From assembly GCA_016208345.1 (NCBI GenBank), contig JACQYG010000158.1, positions 1-5,415 on the forward strand: a DNA stretch of 5,415 nucleotides, given 5' to 3'. The translations under genes and the position numbers were made by a program. Positions within the stretch are counted from its first letter, which is position 1. The number at the start of each line of letters is the position of its first letter. Of the stretch, positions 1 through 5,415 are shown one piece after another. The stretch is from Chloroflexota bacterium (lineage in GTDB: Bacteria; Chloroflexota; DTOL01; JACQYG01). The notes beneath the pieces are model-generated. The model saw nothing but the letters and a program-made list of their open reading frames with translations. It ran no database searches and was not told where the DNA came from.

Positions 1-2310
1 TTGGACAGCGAGATCCCCGTGGGCGACCGCAAGAACAGCGCCTTCATGAGCACCATGATCACCTACGGGCGGGGCAAAGGGCTGGTGGTGGCCACCGGCA
101 TGCATACCCAGATCGGCCTCATTGCCGGGATGATCCAGTCCTACGAGGAAGAGCCTACCCCTTTACAGGTTAAGTTGAATCAACTGGGCAAGTGGCTGGG
201 CACGGCTGCCCTGTCCGTCTGCGGCGTGATCTTCCTGGTGGGGATCGTGCGGGATACCGCGCCGGCCACCGCCCTGACCCAGGGGCTCATGGCCTATCTG
301 GTTGCCTACCAGCACGACATTGTCGAATTGTTCATGACGGCGGTGAGCCTGGCCATCGCCGCCGTGCCCGAGGGGCTGCCAGCGGTGGTGACCATCTGCC
401 TGGCCCTGGGGATGCAAAGGATGGTGCGCCGTCACGCCCTCATCCGCAAGCTCCCGGCGGTGGAGACCCTGGGCTGCGCCACGGTGGTTTGCTCGGATAA
501 AACCGGAACCCTAACCCAGAACCAGATGACCGTGGCCCGGGGCTGGGCCGACGGTCGTTTCTTCCAGGTCACGGGGGAGGGGTACACCCCCCGTGGCGAG
601 TTCCGGCGGAGCCAGGAGGCCTTTGACCCTCTCCGTGAAAGCAGTATTGCCATCCTCTTGCAGGGAGCCATGCTTTGCAACGATGCCAGGCTGGAGGAGA
701 GCGGCGTCACGTCCAGTGGCGAGACCACCTGGCGTATAGTGGGTGATCCCACCGAGGGGGCCCTGGTTGTGGCCGCCACCAAGGCCGGCCTCCGGAAGGA
801 AGAGACGGAGCAGACCTGCCCACGGGTGGCAGAGGTCCCCTTCGATTCCGAGCGGAAGCGGATGACGACGATCCATCAGATAAACCGGGGGACAGGGCAA
901 CAGATGGTAGGGACAGCGGAGCCGTCGTCTGCTTGCTTGCCCGTTTACCCATCTCCCTACATCGCCTTCGTCAAAGGGGCACCGGACGTCGTCCTGGAGC
1001 TCTGCAACGGCATCGTCCAGGATGGCCGGGTGGAGCCTCTGAGCCAGGCGCAGAAGGAGGAGATCCTGGCCGCCAACGAGTCCATGGCCAGGGAGGCCTT
1101 GCGCGTGCTAGGGGTGGCCTACCGGCCCCTGCCAGAGGTTCCCGAGCGCTGCACCCCTGAGGTTGTGGAGCGGGAACTGGTCTTCGTGGGGCTCCTGGGG
1201 ATGATTGACCCGGCCCGGCCGGAGGTCAAGCCTGCCGTGCAACTGGCCCAGGGGGCCGGGATGAAGAGCGTCATGGTCACCGGCGACTACAAGGACACGG
1301 CCATCGCCATCGCCCGGGAGATCGGCCTCCTCTCCCCCGGCGGGCGGGTGATCACCGGGGCGGAGCTGGACAAGATCAGCGATGAGGAATTCGCCCGCAT
1401 CGTGGAGGGAATAGATGCCTATGCCCGGGTCTCGCCCCAACATAAGGTGCGGATCGTGGACGCCTTCAAGGCCCGGGGCCACGTGGTGGCCATGACCGGC
1501 GACGGGGTGAACGATGCCCCGGCCCTGAAGCGGGCCAGCATCGGCGTGGCCATGGGCATCACCGGCACCGACGTCACCAAGGAAACCGCCGACATGGTCC
1601 TCACCGACGACAACTACGCCTCCATCATTGCCGCCATTGAGGAAGGGCGGATCATCTACTCCAACATCCGTAAGTTCGTATTCTTCCTGGTCTCTTGCAA
1701 TATCGCTGAGATTTTGATCATCTTTCTCTCCATGTTGGCGGGCCTGCCCATCCCCTTGCGACCGATCCAACTCCTCTGGCTTAACCTGGTCACCGATGGC
1801 GCTCCGGCCCTGGCCCTGGGCCTGGAGAAGGGCGATCCGGACATTATGCAACGCCCGCCACGACCGACCAAAGAGCCGGTCATCAACCGAGAGATGCTTT
1901 TCCGCATTGTGACCCAGTCTCTGGCCGATACTATCGCCGTCATGGGAGCCTTTCTTTGGTTCCTGTCTCATTATCCAAATCACGTGGAGGCGGCGCGCAC
2001 GGTGGCTTTCGCCACGCTGGTCTCCCTGGAACTATTCCGCGCCTACTCCGCCCGCTCCGAGTACTATTCTGTGTTCTCCATTGGGCCCTTCTCCAACCGA
2101 TGGATGGTCCTGGCCACTGCCAGTTCGTTTGTACTCTTGCTGGCGACCATGTACATCCCCTTCCTGCAACCGGTCTTTGATACCGTGCCTCTGACCCTGG
2201 ATCAATGGGAATATATTCTACCCTTCGTACTCTTCCCGTTCTTCGTGGCAGAGGTAACCAAGCCCATCGTGCGGCGAATGCAGAAAAGGGAGATTACGGT
2301 AACCCAATAA
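1..2310 (+). CDS. P2A-type calcium-transporting ATPase, C-terminal 769 residues (5' partial)
   Basis: Membrane pump that couples ATP hydrolysis to cation export, most likely Ca2+. Visible in order: end of the actuator domain (GDRKNSAFM), M3 (about 66-86), M4 with PEGLP at 123-127, phosphorylation motif DKTGT with Asp166, nucleotide-domain motifs FDSERKRM (281-288) and KGAPD (325-329), then TGD (427-429), TGDGVNDAP (499-507), M5-M6 (about 557-606) and four further C-terminal membrane segments. Aligned by eye to SERCA, the calcium ligands are present: E124 (E309), N567 (N768), E570 (E771), N595 (N796), T598 (T799), D599 (D800) and E677 (E908). Spacings agree (E124 to D166 is 42 residues in both; N567 to N595 is 28 in both). 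The TTG at base 1 is an internal Leu codon, since the TGE loop, M1 and M2, about 150 residues, lie upstream of the window. Residues about 297-319 look like an insertion. The family call is secure; Ca2+ over Mn2+ is inferred from the ligands. Confidence 0.95.
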   Translation: MDSEIPVGDRKNSAFMSTMITYGRGKGLVVATGMHTQIGLIAGMIQSYEEEPTPLQVKLNQLGKWLGTAALSVCGVIFLVGIVRDTAPATALTQGLMAYLVAYQHDIVELFMTAVSLAIAAVPEGLPAVVTICLALGMQRMVRRHALIRKLPAVETLGCATVVCSDKTGTLTQNQMTVARGWADGRFFQVTGEGYTPRGEFRRSQEAFDPLRESSIAILLQGAMLCNDARLEESGVTSSGETTWRIVGDPTEGALVVAATKAGLRKEETEQTCPRVAEVPFDSERKRMTTIHQINRGTGQQMVGTAEPSSACLPVYPSPYIAFVKGAPDVVLELCNGIVQDGRVEPLSQAQKEEILAANESMAREALRVLGVAYRPLPEVPERCTPEVVERELVFVGLLGMIDPARPEVKPAVQLAQGAGMKSVMVTGDYKDTAIAIAREIGLLSPGGRVITGAELDKISDEEFARIVEGIDAYARVSPQHKVRIVDAFKARGHVVAMTGDGVNDAPALKRASIGVAMGITGTDVTKETADMVLTDDNYASIIAAIEEGRIIYSNIRKFVFFLVSCNIAEILIIFLSMLAGLPIPLRPIQLLWLNLVTDGAPALALGLEKGDPDIMQRPPRPTKEPVINREMLFRIVTQSLADTIAVMGAFLWFLSHYPNHVEAARTVAFATLVSLELFRAYSARSEYYSVFSIGPFSNRWMVLATASSFVLLLATMYIPFLQPVFDTVPLTLDQWEYILPFVLFPFFVAEVTKPIVRRMQKREITVTQ

Positions 2311-2332
2311 ATCACATCGTAAGGAGCATTAC

Positions 2333-2404
2333 ATGTACGTCATCACCATTGACTCGGAGAAATGCCAGGGGCGCCTTCGCTACCCTGTAGATGGCGGAGC
2401 TTGA
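2333..2404 (+). pseudogene. Ferredoxin-like N-terminal remnant, 23-codon ORF
   Basis: ATG at 2333 is preceded by AAGGAG (2321-2326) with a 6-nt gap, a good ribosome binding site 22 bp after the ATPase stop. The product starts MYVITIDSEKCQG, which resembles the start of small 4Fe-4S ferredoxins (hydrophobic-T-I-D-x-x-K-C-x-G). The family then needs CxxCxxCxxxC. Counting from Cys11, the other three Cys positions are Arg14 (CGC), Tyr17 (TAC) and Gly21 (GGC), each one base away from TGC, and a TGA stop follows at 2402-2404. No other frame downstream restores a ferredoxin. It is most likely a decayed or truncated ferredoxin gene once co-transcribed with the ATPase. It could instead be a short leader peptide, or a chance ORF with a good ribosome binding site. 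Confidence 0.35.
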
Positions 2405-2411
2405 ATCATCG

Positions 2412-2436
2412 CCGTGGTACACATCGTGTACCATGG
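2412..2436. repeat. Short palindrome, 11-nt arms with 3-nt loop
   Basis: The arms CCGTGGTACAC (2412-2422) and GTGTACCATGG (2426-2436) are reverse complements apart from one G-T position, around the loop ATC. The inner 8 bp of each arm match perfectly. It lies just after the ferredoxin-like ORF and has no T-run, so a simple terminator is unlikely. It could be a protein-binding dyad or part of a larger RNA structure together with the hairpin at 2459-2525. Confidence 0.5.
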
Positions 2437-2458
2437 TGCCCATCCCGGCTTGCCAATA

Positions 2459-2525
2459 GGCGACGGACTAAGACAACGGCGGGTGTCCCCAGAAACTGGA
2501 TGTCCGCCGTTGTCTTGTCCTCGCC
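2459..2525. terminator. Long imperfect hairpin, possible terminator of the upstream unit
   Basis: The core stem is a perfect 13-bp inverted repeat, 2470-2482 against 2504-2516 (arm AAGACAACGGCGG). It extends outward by 9 more pairs, 2459-2468 against 2517-2525, with C2464 and T2469 bulged, giving 22 pairs in all. The 21-nt loop (2483-2503) can itself pair, for example CCAG-AAA-CTGG at 2489-2499. Its position between two transcription units suits transcription termination after the ATPase. No clean T-tract follows (only TTGTCC within the arm, then TCGCCCC), so this is not a textbook intrinsic terminator. A mobile palindromic repeat or a structured RNA would also fit. The structure is certain; the role is inferred. 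Confidence 0.45.
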
Positions 2526-2566
2526 CCAGAGTTCCCCAGACTTCTTATTGAGCCAAGAAAAACACG

Positions 2567-2598
2567 CCGCAACTCTTGACAAAACAGCCATTTTGCGG
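2567..2598. promoter_or_regulatory. Nested dyads over the promoter, candidate operator
   Basis: Two inverted repeats share nearly the same region. CCGCAA (2567-2572) is mirrored by TTGCGG (2593-2598), and CAAAA (2580-2584) is mirrored by TTTTG (2591-2595) around a 6-nt centre. Both cover the -35 box or the -35/-10 spacer, where a bound repressor would block RNA polymerase. ROK repressors usually bind A/T-rich inverted repeats near their own promoter, so autoregulation by the adjacent ROK protein is a natural guess. The arms are short and could arise by chance. Confidence 0.3.
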
Positions 2599-2604
2599 TA
2601 AAAT
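2576..2604 (+). promoter_or_regulatory. Sigma-70 type promoter for the ROK operon
   Basis: A perfect -35 box TTGACA (2576-2581) and a -10 box TAAAAT (2599-2604) are separated by exactly 17 nt, within an AT-rich stretch that stands out from its GC-rich surroundings. The predicted transcription start is about 2611, leaving a leader of about 50 nt before the regulator's ATG. A perfect TATAAT sits directly downstream at 2605-2610 but is 23 nt from TTGACA, with no good -35 of its own, so the first pairing is preferred. Extra A/T just past the -10 should help opening. Confidence 0.75.
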
Positions 2605-2628
2605 TATAATACAATTCGACCTGAAAGC

Positions 2629-2643
2629 CTATACTTAATATAG
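2629..2643. promoter_or_regulatory. CTATA-N5-TATAG dyad in the leader
   Basis: CTATA (2629-2633) and TATAG (2639-2643) form a perfect 5-bp inverted repeat around CTTAA, about 18 nt after the predicted transcription start and 17 nt before the ATG. It may be a second operator half or a chance A/T palindrome. It is too weak to act as a terminator. Confidence 0.2.
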
Positions 2644-2660
2644 ATTCCAGAGAAAGTCAA

Positions 2661-3884
2661 ATGGATCAAGAGACCAATACCTTCCTGACCGCGGACCTCC
2701 GCTTCCTCCGCCAGATCAACCGCCTGGCCGTCCTGGACGTGGTGCGCCAGCGTGGGCCAATATCGCGCACCGACATCTCCCGCGTCATCAAACTCACTCC
2801 GGCCACGTCCTTCACCATCGTGGATGAACTGGTGAAGATGGGTCTCCTCAGACCACAGGGCATCGGCTCCTCTACCGGCGGTCGCCGGCCGACGCTATTT
2901 GAGTTCAACCCCACGGCGTTCTTCGTGCTGGGCGTAGACATCGGTGGCCTGGGCAAAATGATCGCCGTCCTGGCCGATCTGGACGGCAACGTTCTGGCTC
3001 GTGCCGCGTCTGAGTTGGCGGTGGGGGAGGGACCGGCCGGGGTCATCGCCAGGATAGTTGCCTCCTTGAAACAGGTGATCCTGGAGGCTGGCGTGGAACG
3101 CCACGCTCTCCGCGGCGTCGGGATCGCGACCCCGGGCCTGGCCGATCCACGGACAGGTAGGATCATCTATTCGGCCAACCTGGGATGGCAGGACATTGCC
3201 ATTGCTGATCCGGTGGAACAGGCCATGGGCCTTCCCACCTGGGTGGAGAACAACGCCAATGCCATGGCCCTGGGGGAGAGCTGGTGTGGCGCGGGCCGTG
3301 GCTTCCAGAATGTCATCTGCCTGAACGTGGGGGTCGGCATCGGGGCCGGCATAGTCATCCGCGGAAAGCTGTATCGCGGGAGCGGTGGGCTTGCCGGTGA
3401 GATCGGCCACACGACAGTGGACGAGGACGGCCCCCGCTGCCGGTGCGGCAACCACGGCTGTCTGGAGGCCCTCGCCGCTGGGCCCGCCATTGCGCGAAGG
3501 GCGGTGCGCGGCATCCGCCGGGGCACGGTGACCCGCATCGCTGACCTGGTACAGGGAAAGTTGGAGTACGTCACGGCGGAGGTCGTGTCACAGGCTGCCG
3601 CTCTTGGTGACCCCTTTGCCCTGCAGATCTTGGAAGAGGCGGGCCAGTACGTGGGCCTAGGCGTGGCCAACCTCATTAATTCTCTGAACCCAGACGTCGT
3701 GGTGATCGGCGGTGGGGTGGCCCAGGCCGGAGAGGTTTTCTTTGCCGGCGTCCGGCGGGCGGTGGCCGCCCGGGCCCTGCAACTTTCGGCAGCCCAGGCT
3801 CGCATCGTCCCGGCCAAACTGGGCATGGACGCTGGCGCCGTTGGTGCCACAACCCTGGTCCTGGAGCGAAGTCTGGCCTCGTAG
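2661..3884 (+). CDS. ROK-family transcriptional regulator (NagC/XylR/Mlc type)
   Basis: Cytoplasmic DNA-binding regulator of 407 residues, the usual length for ROK repressors with an N-terminal winged helix-turn-helix. Residues about 18-75 form the DNA-binding domain, with a helical stretch around ISRTDISRVIKLTPATSF and a wing ending STGGRRP. From about 89 the ROK fold begins: the phosphate-loop region at 93-100 reads DIGGLGKM instead of DIGGTK, and VENNANAMALGE (195-206) has Asn198 where ROK sugar kinases have the catalytic Asp. The structural zinc motif is intact: His250, Cys260, Cys262, Cys267 in GH...CRCGNHGCLE. It should therefore sense a sugar or sugar phosphate without phosphorylating it. 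ATG 2661 is chosen because it begins the family-like N-terminus and lies about 50 nt after the promoter, although its ribosome binding site (AGAAAG, 2651-2656) is weak. It leads the operon and probably controls it and itself. The ligand is unknown. Confidence 0.93.
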   Translation: MDQETNTFLTADLRFLRQINRLAVLDVVRQRGPISRTDISRVIKLTPATSFTIVDELVKMGLLRPQGIGSSTGGRRPTLFEFNPTAFFVLGVDIGGLGKMIAVLADLDGNVLARAASELAVGEGPAGVIARIVASLKQVILEAGVERHALRGVGIATPGLADPRTGRIIYSANLGWQDIAIADPVEQAMGLPTWVENNANAMALGESWCGAGRGFQNVICLNVGVGIGAGIVIRGKLYRGSGGLAGEIGHTTVDEDGPRCRCGNHGCLEALAAGPAIARRAVRGIRRGTVTRIADLVQGKLEYVTAEVVSQAAALGDPFALQILEEAGQYVGLGVANLINSLNPDVVVIGGGVAQAGEVFFAGVRRAVAARALQLSAAQARIVPAKLGMDAGAVGATTLVLERSLAS

Positions 3885-3890
3885 GGAGGA
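3884..3890 (+). promoter_or_regulatory. Ribosome binding site of the isomerase gene
   Basis: GGGAGGA begins in the last base of the ROK stop codon and lies 9 nt before ATG 3900. This decides the start: the nearer ATG at 3893 opens only a five-codon frame ending in TAG. Confidence 0.7.
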
Positions 3891-3899
3891 ACATGCGGG

Positions 3900-4795
3900 A
3901 TGAAGATTAGCTGCTGTTGGCTCTATGCCATCAGCAAATTCGGCTATCCCCCGAGTATTGCCAATACCTATGCGGCCATTGACGACATGGCCGGCCTTGG
4001 CTTTCGCTACATCGAGTTGGAAGGTGTCGGGGAGGCAAACCTGCGCGCGGTGTGGGAGGAACGCCACGGTCTCCGGAAACGGTGTGAGGACCTGGGGCTA
4101 AAGGTCATCAACTTCTGTCCAGTCCTGCCGGATCTGATCAGCCTGGACCTGGCGGCCCGACAGCGTGCCTTGGAACTATTTGACCTGGCAGTGGGCCTGG
4201 CTAACTATTTTGGCTGCGAGACCACCCAGGCGGATAGCTACACTCCCCCTCTGGAATTTCTGGGAGACCGGCCATATAAGGAGATGATCAACTTCGGCGG
4301 CCAGTTCCGGGTGAAGATCAACCCGGACTTCCGGTGGGAGGAGTTGTGGGTCAACCTCGTGGACAGCATCTCTCATTGCGTGCGAAGCGCAGAGCAGGCT
4401 GGCATCCGCTTTTGTTTGGAGCCTCGCGTGGGGGAAAACATCAGCAATACCGATGCCTTGCTCCGGCTCATGGAGGCCGTGAACAACCCCAACTTCGGCG
4501 CCGTCCTGGACACCGGGCATCAGCACGCTCAAAAGGAGATACTGCCACTAAGTGTGGAGAAACTAGGCAAGCGCATCTTCTATCTACACGTTTCGGACAA
4601 CGATGGGCGGACCAACGAGCACCTGGCCCTGGGACGTGGCACGGTGGTGTTTTCGGGGCCCTGGTGAAACACGGTTACAGCGGCTATGTAGCCATCGATG
4701 TGGGCAGGGTACCGGACCTGGACCTTCAGTACCGGGAATCGGTGTGCTACCTGAAAGCCTTGAGCCAGAGGCTGGGCTTTGAGCTGGAGGGCTAG
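3900..4795 (+). pseudogene. Sugar-phosphate isomerase/epimerase-like TIM-barrel protein, frameshifted near the 3' end
   Basis: Member of the xylose-isomerase-like/AP-endonuclease-2 TIM-barrel superfamily, which isomerises or epimerises sugars and inositols with a divalent metal. The first frame (3900-4667, 255 codons) starts MKISCCWLYAISKFG and carries barrel strands with likely metal ligands Glu174 (FCLEPR), Asp204 and His207 (VLDTGH), and His230 (YLHVSDNDG). After LGRGTV (244-249) it runs into a short unrelated tail and TGA. The expected last unit, VFGALVKHGYSGYVAIDVG and onward, 48 codons to the TAG at 4793-4795, lies in the -1 frame from 4649. Family members usually have about four residues, typically beginning with Asp, between GTV and this segment, so about 10 nt seem lost. 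The fourth metal ligand, normally Glu on strand 8, would be the Asp of AIDVG in the lost part. An intact protein would be about 300 residues. It follows the ROK gene by 15 bp. The family is clear; the substrate is unknown. A sequencing or assembly error remains possible. Confidence 0.8.
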
Positions 4796-4806
4796 CACTT
4801 GTTATC

Positions 4807-4816
4807 GAGGAGGAGG
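4807..4816 (+). promoter_or_regulatory. Ribosome binding site of the PIG-L gene
   Basis: GAGGAGGAGG lies between the isomerase stop and ATG 4818. The AGGAGG copy at 4808-4813 gives a 4-nt gap to the start codon. A strong site this close supports independent initiation of the third gene even though the upstream frame is broken. Confidence 0.7.
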
Positions 4817-4817
4817 A

Positions 4818-5415
4818 ATGCTGGAATTCAAAAGGATACTCGTCTTCGCCTCCCATACCGACGATGAGATCATCGGGCCGGGAGGGACCATCGCCCGGCT
4901 GAGCAGCAACGGGGCGGAAATCGTAGTGGTGACCTTCACTGGCGGGGAAACCAGCTATCAGAAGGGCCAGAGGCCTGAGGAGATGCTTCGGGAGCGCCAG
5001 GAGGAAGCTCAGGAGTGTGACCGGGTCCTGGGCATCAGCAGGCGGATCATGCTGGGTAAACCCACCCAAGGGGTCACCAACGACCGTGAAACCTACCAGG
5101 AATGTGTCGGCATCATCCGACAGGTGAGGCCGGAGGCCATATTCACGCACTACCGGGAGGACAAGCATCGGGATCATCGCGCCGTCTCCGAGATCACCGA
5201 CGAGGCCCGCTGGAAGGCCAGCGAGAACGTCTTGGGCGACATGGGAGCCCCCTGGTACACGCCACACCTTTATTTCTACGAGGTGACAGAGCTGTTCACC
5301 CATCCGTCCCTGGTGGTGGACATCACCAACACGTTTGAGCGAAAGCTGGAGGCCATGCGCACCCAGGCCAGCCAGATGGCTGTCCTGCCAGGGATCATGG
5401 AGTATCTGGAGGGCC
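4818..5415 (+). CDS. PIG-L/LmbE-family zinc-dependent deacetylase (3' partial)
   Basis: The first 199 residues of a PIG-L family amidohydrolase, open to the window edge. The family removes acetyl groups from N-acetyl-glucosamine-type groups on glycoconjugates and small thiol precursors (MshB, BshB) and from related sugars. After a beta strand (ILVFA) comes SHTDDE at 12-17, the family's AHPDDE: His13 and Asp16 would bind zinc and Asp15 would be the general base, by analogy with MshB. The second motif HYREDKHRDH (111-120) gives His117, Asp119 and His120, with His120 the third zinc ligand. FTGGE (40-44) also suits the family. Usual length is about 220-300 residues, so the end is missing. The Pro-to-Thr change in the first motif does not touch a ligand. 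No signal peptide is visible, so it is probably cytoplasmic. Being 22 bp after the isomerase gene and in the ROK operon suggests deacetylation of an N-acetyl sugar. The family is secure; the substrate is inferred. Confidence 0.92.
   Translation, partial: MLEFKRILVFASHTDDEIIGPGGTIARLSSNGAEIVVVTFTGGETSYQKGQRPEEMLRERQEEAQECDRVLGISRRIMLGKPTQGVTNDRETYQECVGIIRQVRPEAIFTHYREDKHRDHRAVSEITDEARWKASENVLGDMGAPWYTPHLYFYEVTELFTHPSLVVDITNTFERKLEAMRTQASQMAVLPGIMEYLEG

Larger units (their letters stand above)
2311..2660. other. Intergenic region between the ATPase gene and the ROK operon
   Basis: This 350-bp gap holds no full-length gene that I can support. It contains, in order, a 23-codon ferredoxin-like ORF, a short palindrome, a long imperfect hairpin, and an AT-rich promoter with nearby dyads, each listed separately. 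The open frames here on both strands (61-79 codons) resemble no family I know, and those I read have no convincing ribosome binding site. Base composition shifts from GC-rich to AT-rich after about 2540, as expected at a promoter. Confidence 0.8.

Noticed and set aside
1..3. TTG at base 1 as the true start of the ATPase
   Set aside because: P2A ATPases need about 150 more residues before this point (TGE loop, M1, M2); the codon is an internal Leu at the window edge.
1108..1983. 291-codon open frame on the minus strand inside the ATPase gene
   Set aside because: It lies opposite strongly conserved ATPase coding sequence, its product is Gly/His/Asp-rich with no recognisable domain, and such frames are common in GC-rich genes.
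2406..2591. 61-codon minus-strand ORF in the intergenic gap
   Set aside because: It runs through both arms of the long hairpin and across the ROK promoter, and has no recognisable similarity.
2605..2610. Perfect TATAAT as the -10 box
   Set aside because: It is 23 nt from TTGACA and the hexamer 17 nt upstream of it is poor; TAAAAT at 2599-2604 has ideal spacing.
3167..3850. 227-codon minus-strand frame opposite the ROK gene
   Set aside because: Its composition (Ala/Pro/Arg/Thr-rich) is that of an antisense shadow, and the ROK zinc motif on the + strand fixes the real frame.
4646..4656. Programmed ribosomal frameshift at the TTTT run in the isomerase gene
   Set aside because: The needed shift is -1 (or +2), but the TTTT run favours +1 slippage, which gives the wrong frame. 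No slippery heptamer or following stem is evident, and the fused product would still lack about three residues.
2619..4760. 12-nt direct repeat ACCTGAAAGCCT in the ROK leader (about 2619) and in the isomerase end (about 4749)
   Set aside because: About one repeat of this length is expected by chance in a window of this size, and the flanks do not match.
4584..5303. 239-codon open frame on the minus strand opposite the isomerase end and PIG-L gene
   Set aside because: The + strand has clear PIG-L motifs and a strong ribosome binding site; the minus product resembles no family.

Overview
The window is about 5.4 kb of fairly GC-rich bacterial DNA, with every convincing gene on the + strand. Shine-Dalgarno sites of the GGAGG type, the promoter and the protein families all indicate a bacterium. 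The mix (P2A calcium pump, ROK repressor, TIM-barrel sugar isomerase, PIG-L deacetylase) would suit a heterotroph of the Chloroflexota/Anaerolineae kind. That placement is a weak guess, because no marker gene is present.

Region 1 (1-2310) is the C-terminal 769 codons of a P2A-type, SERCA-like Ca2+-transporting ATPase, cut by the left window edge. The phosphorylation and hinge motifs are intact. All side-chain ligands of both SERCA calcium sites are present. The nucleotide-binding domain carries an extra low-complexity stretch of about 20 residues.

Region 2 (2311-2660) is a 350-bp gap. It starts with a 23-codon ORF with a good ribosome binding site that looks like the first residues of a bacterial ferredoxin and then loses the Cys pattern. 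A short palindrome follows, then a long hairpin (2459-2525, 22 pairs plus two single-base bulges), then an AT-rich promoter (TTGACA-17-TAAAAT) overlapped by dyads that could be operators.

Region 3 (2661-5415) reads as one operon: a ROK-family transcriptional regulator with an N-terminal helix-turn-helix and no kinase active site, then a sugar-phosphate isomerase/epimerase-like TIM-barrel gene 15 bp downstream, then a PIG-L/LmbE-type deacetylase 22 bp further on, cut by the right edge. The likely theme is sugar or N-acetyl-amino-sugar metabolism under a local sugar-responsive repressor; the substrate cannot be read from the sequence. The isomerase gene is frameshifted near its 3' end (about 4647), probably by a small deletion, so its last beta/alpha unit lies in another frame. 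I saw no RNA genes, CRISPR arrays or insertion sequences, and I do not claim a wholly new system. The items most worth checking are the broken isomerase, the ferredoxin-like remnant, the long hairpin and the ATPase insertion.
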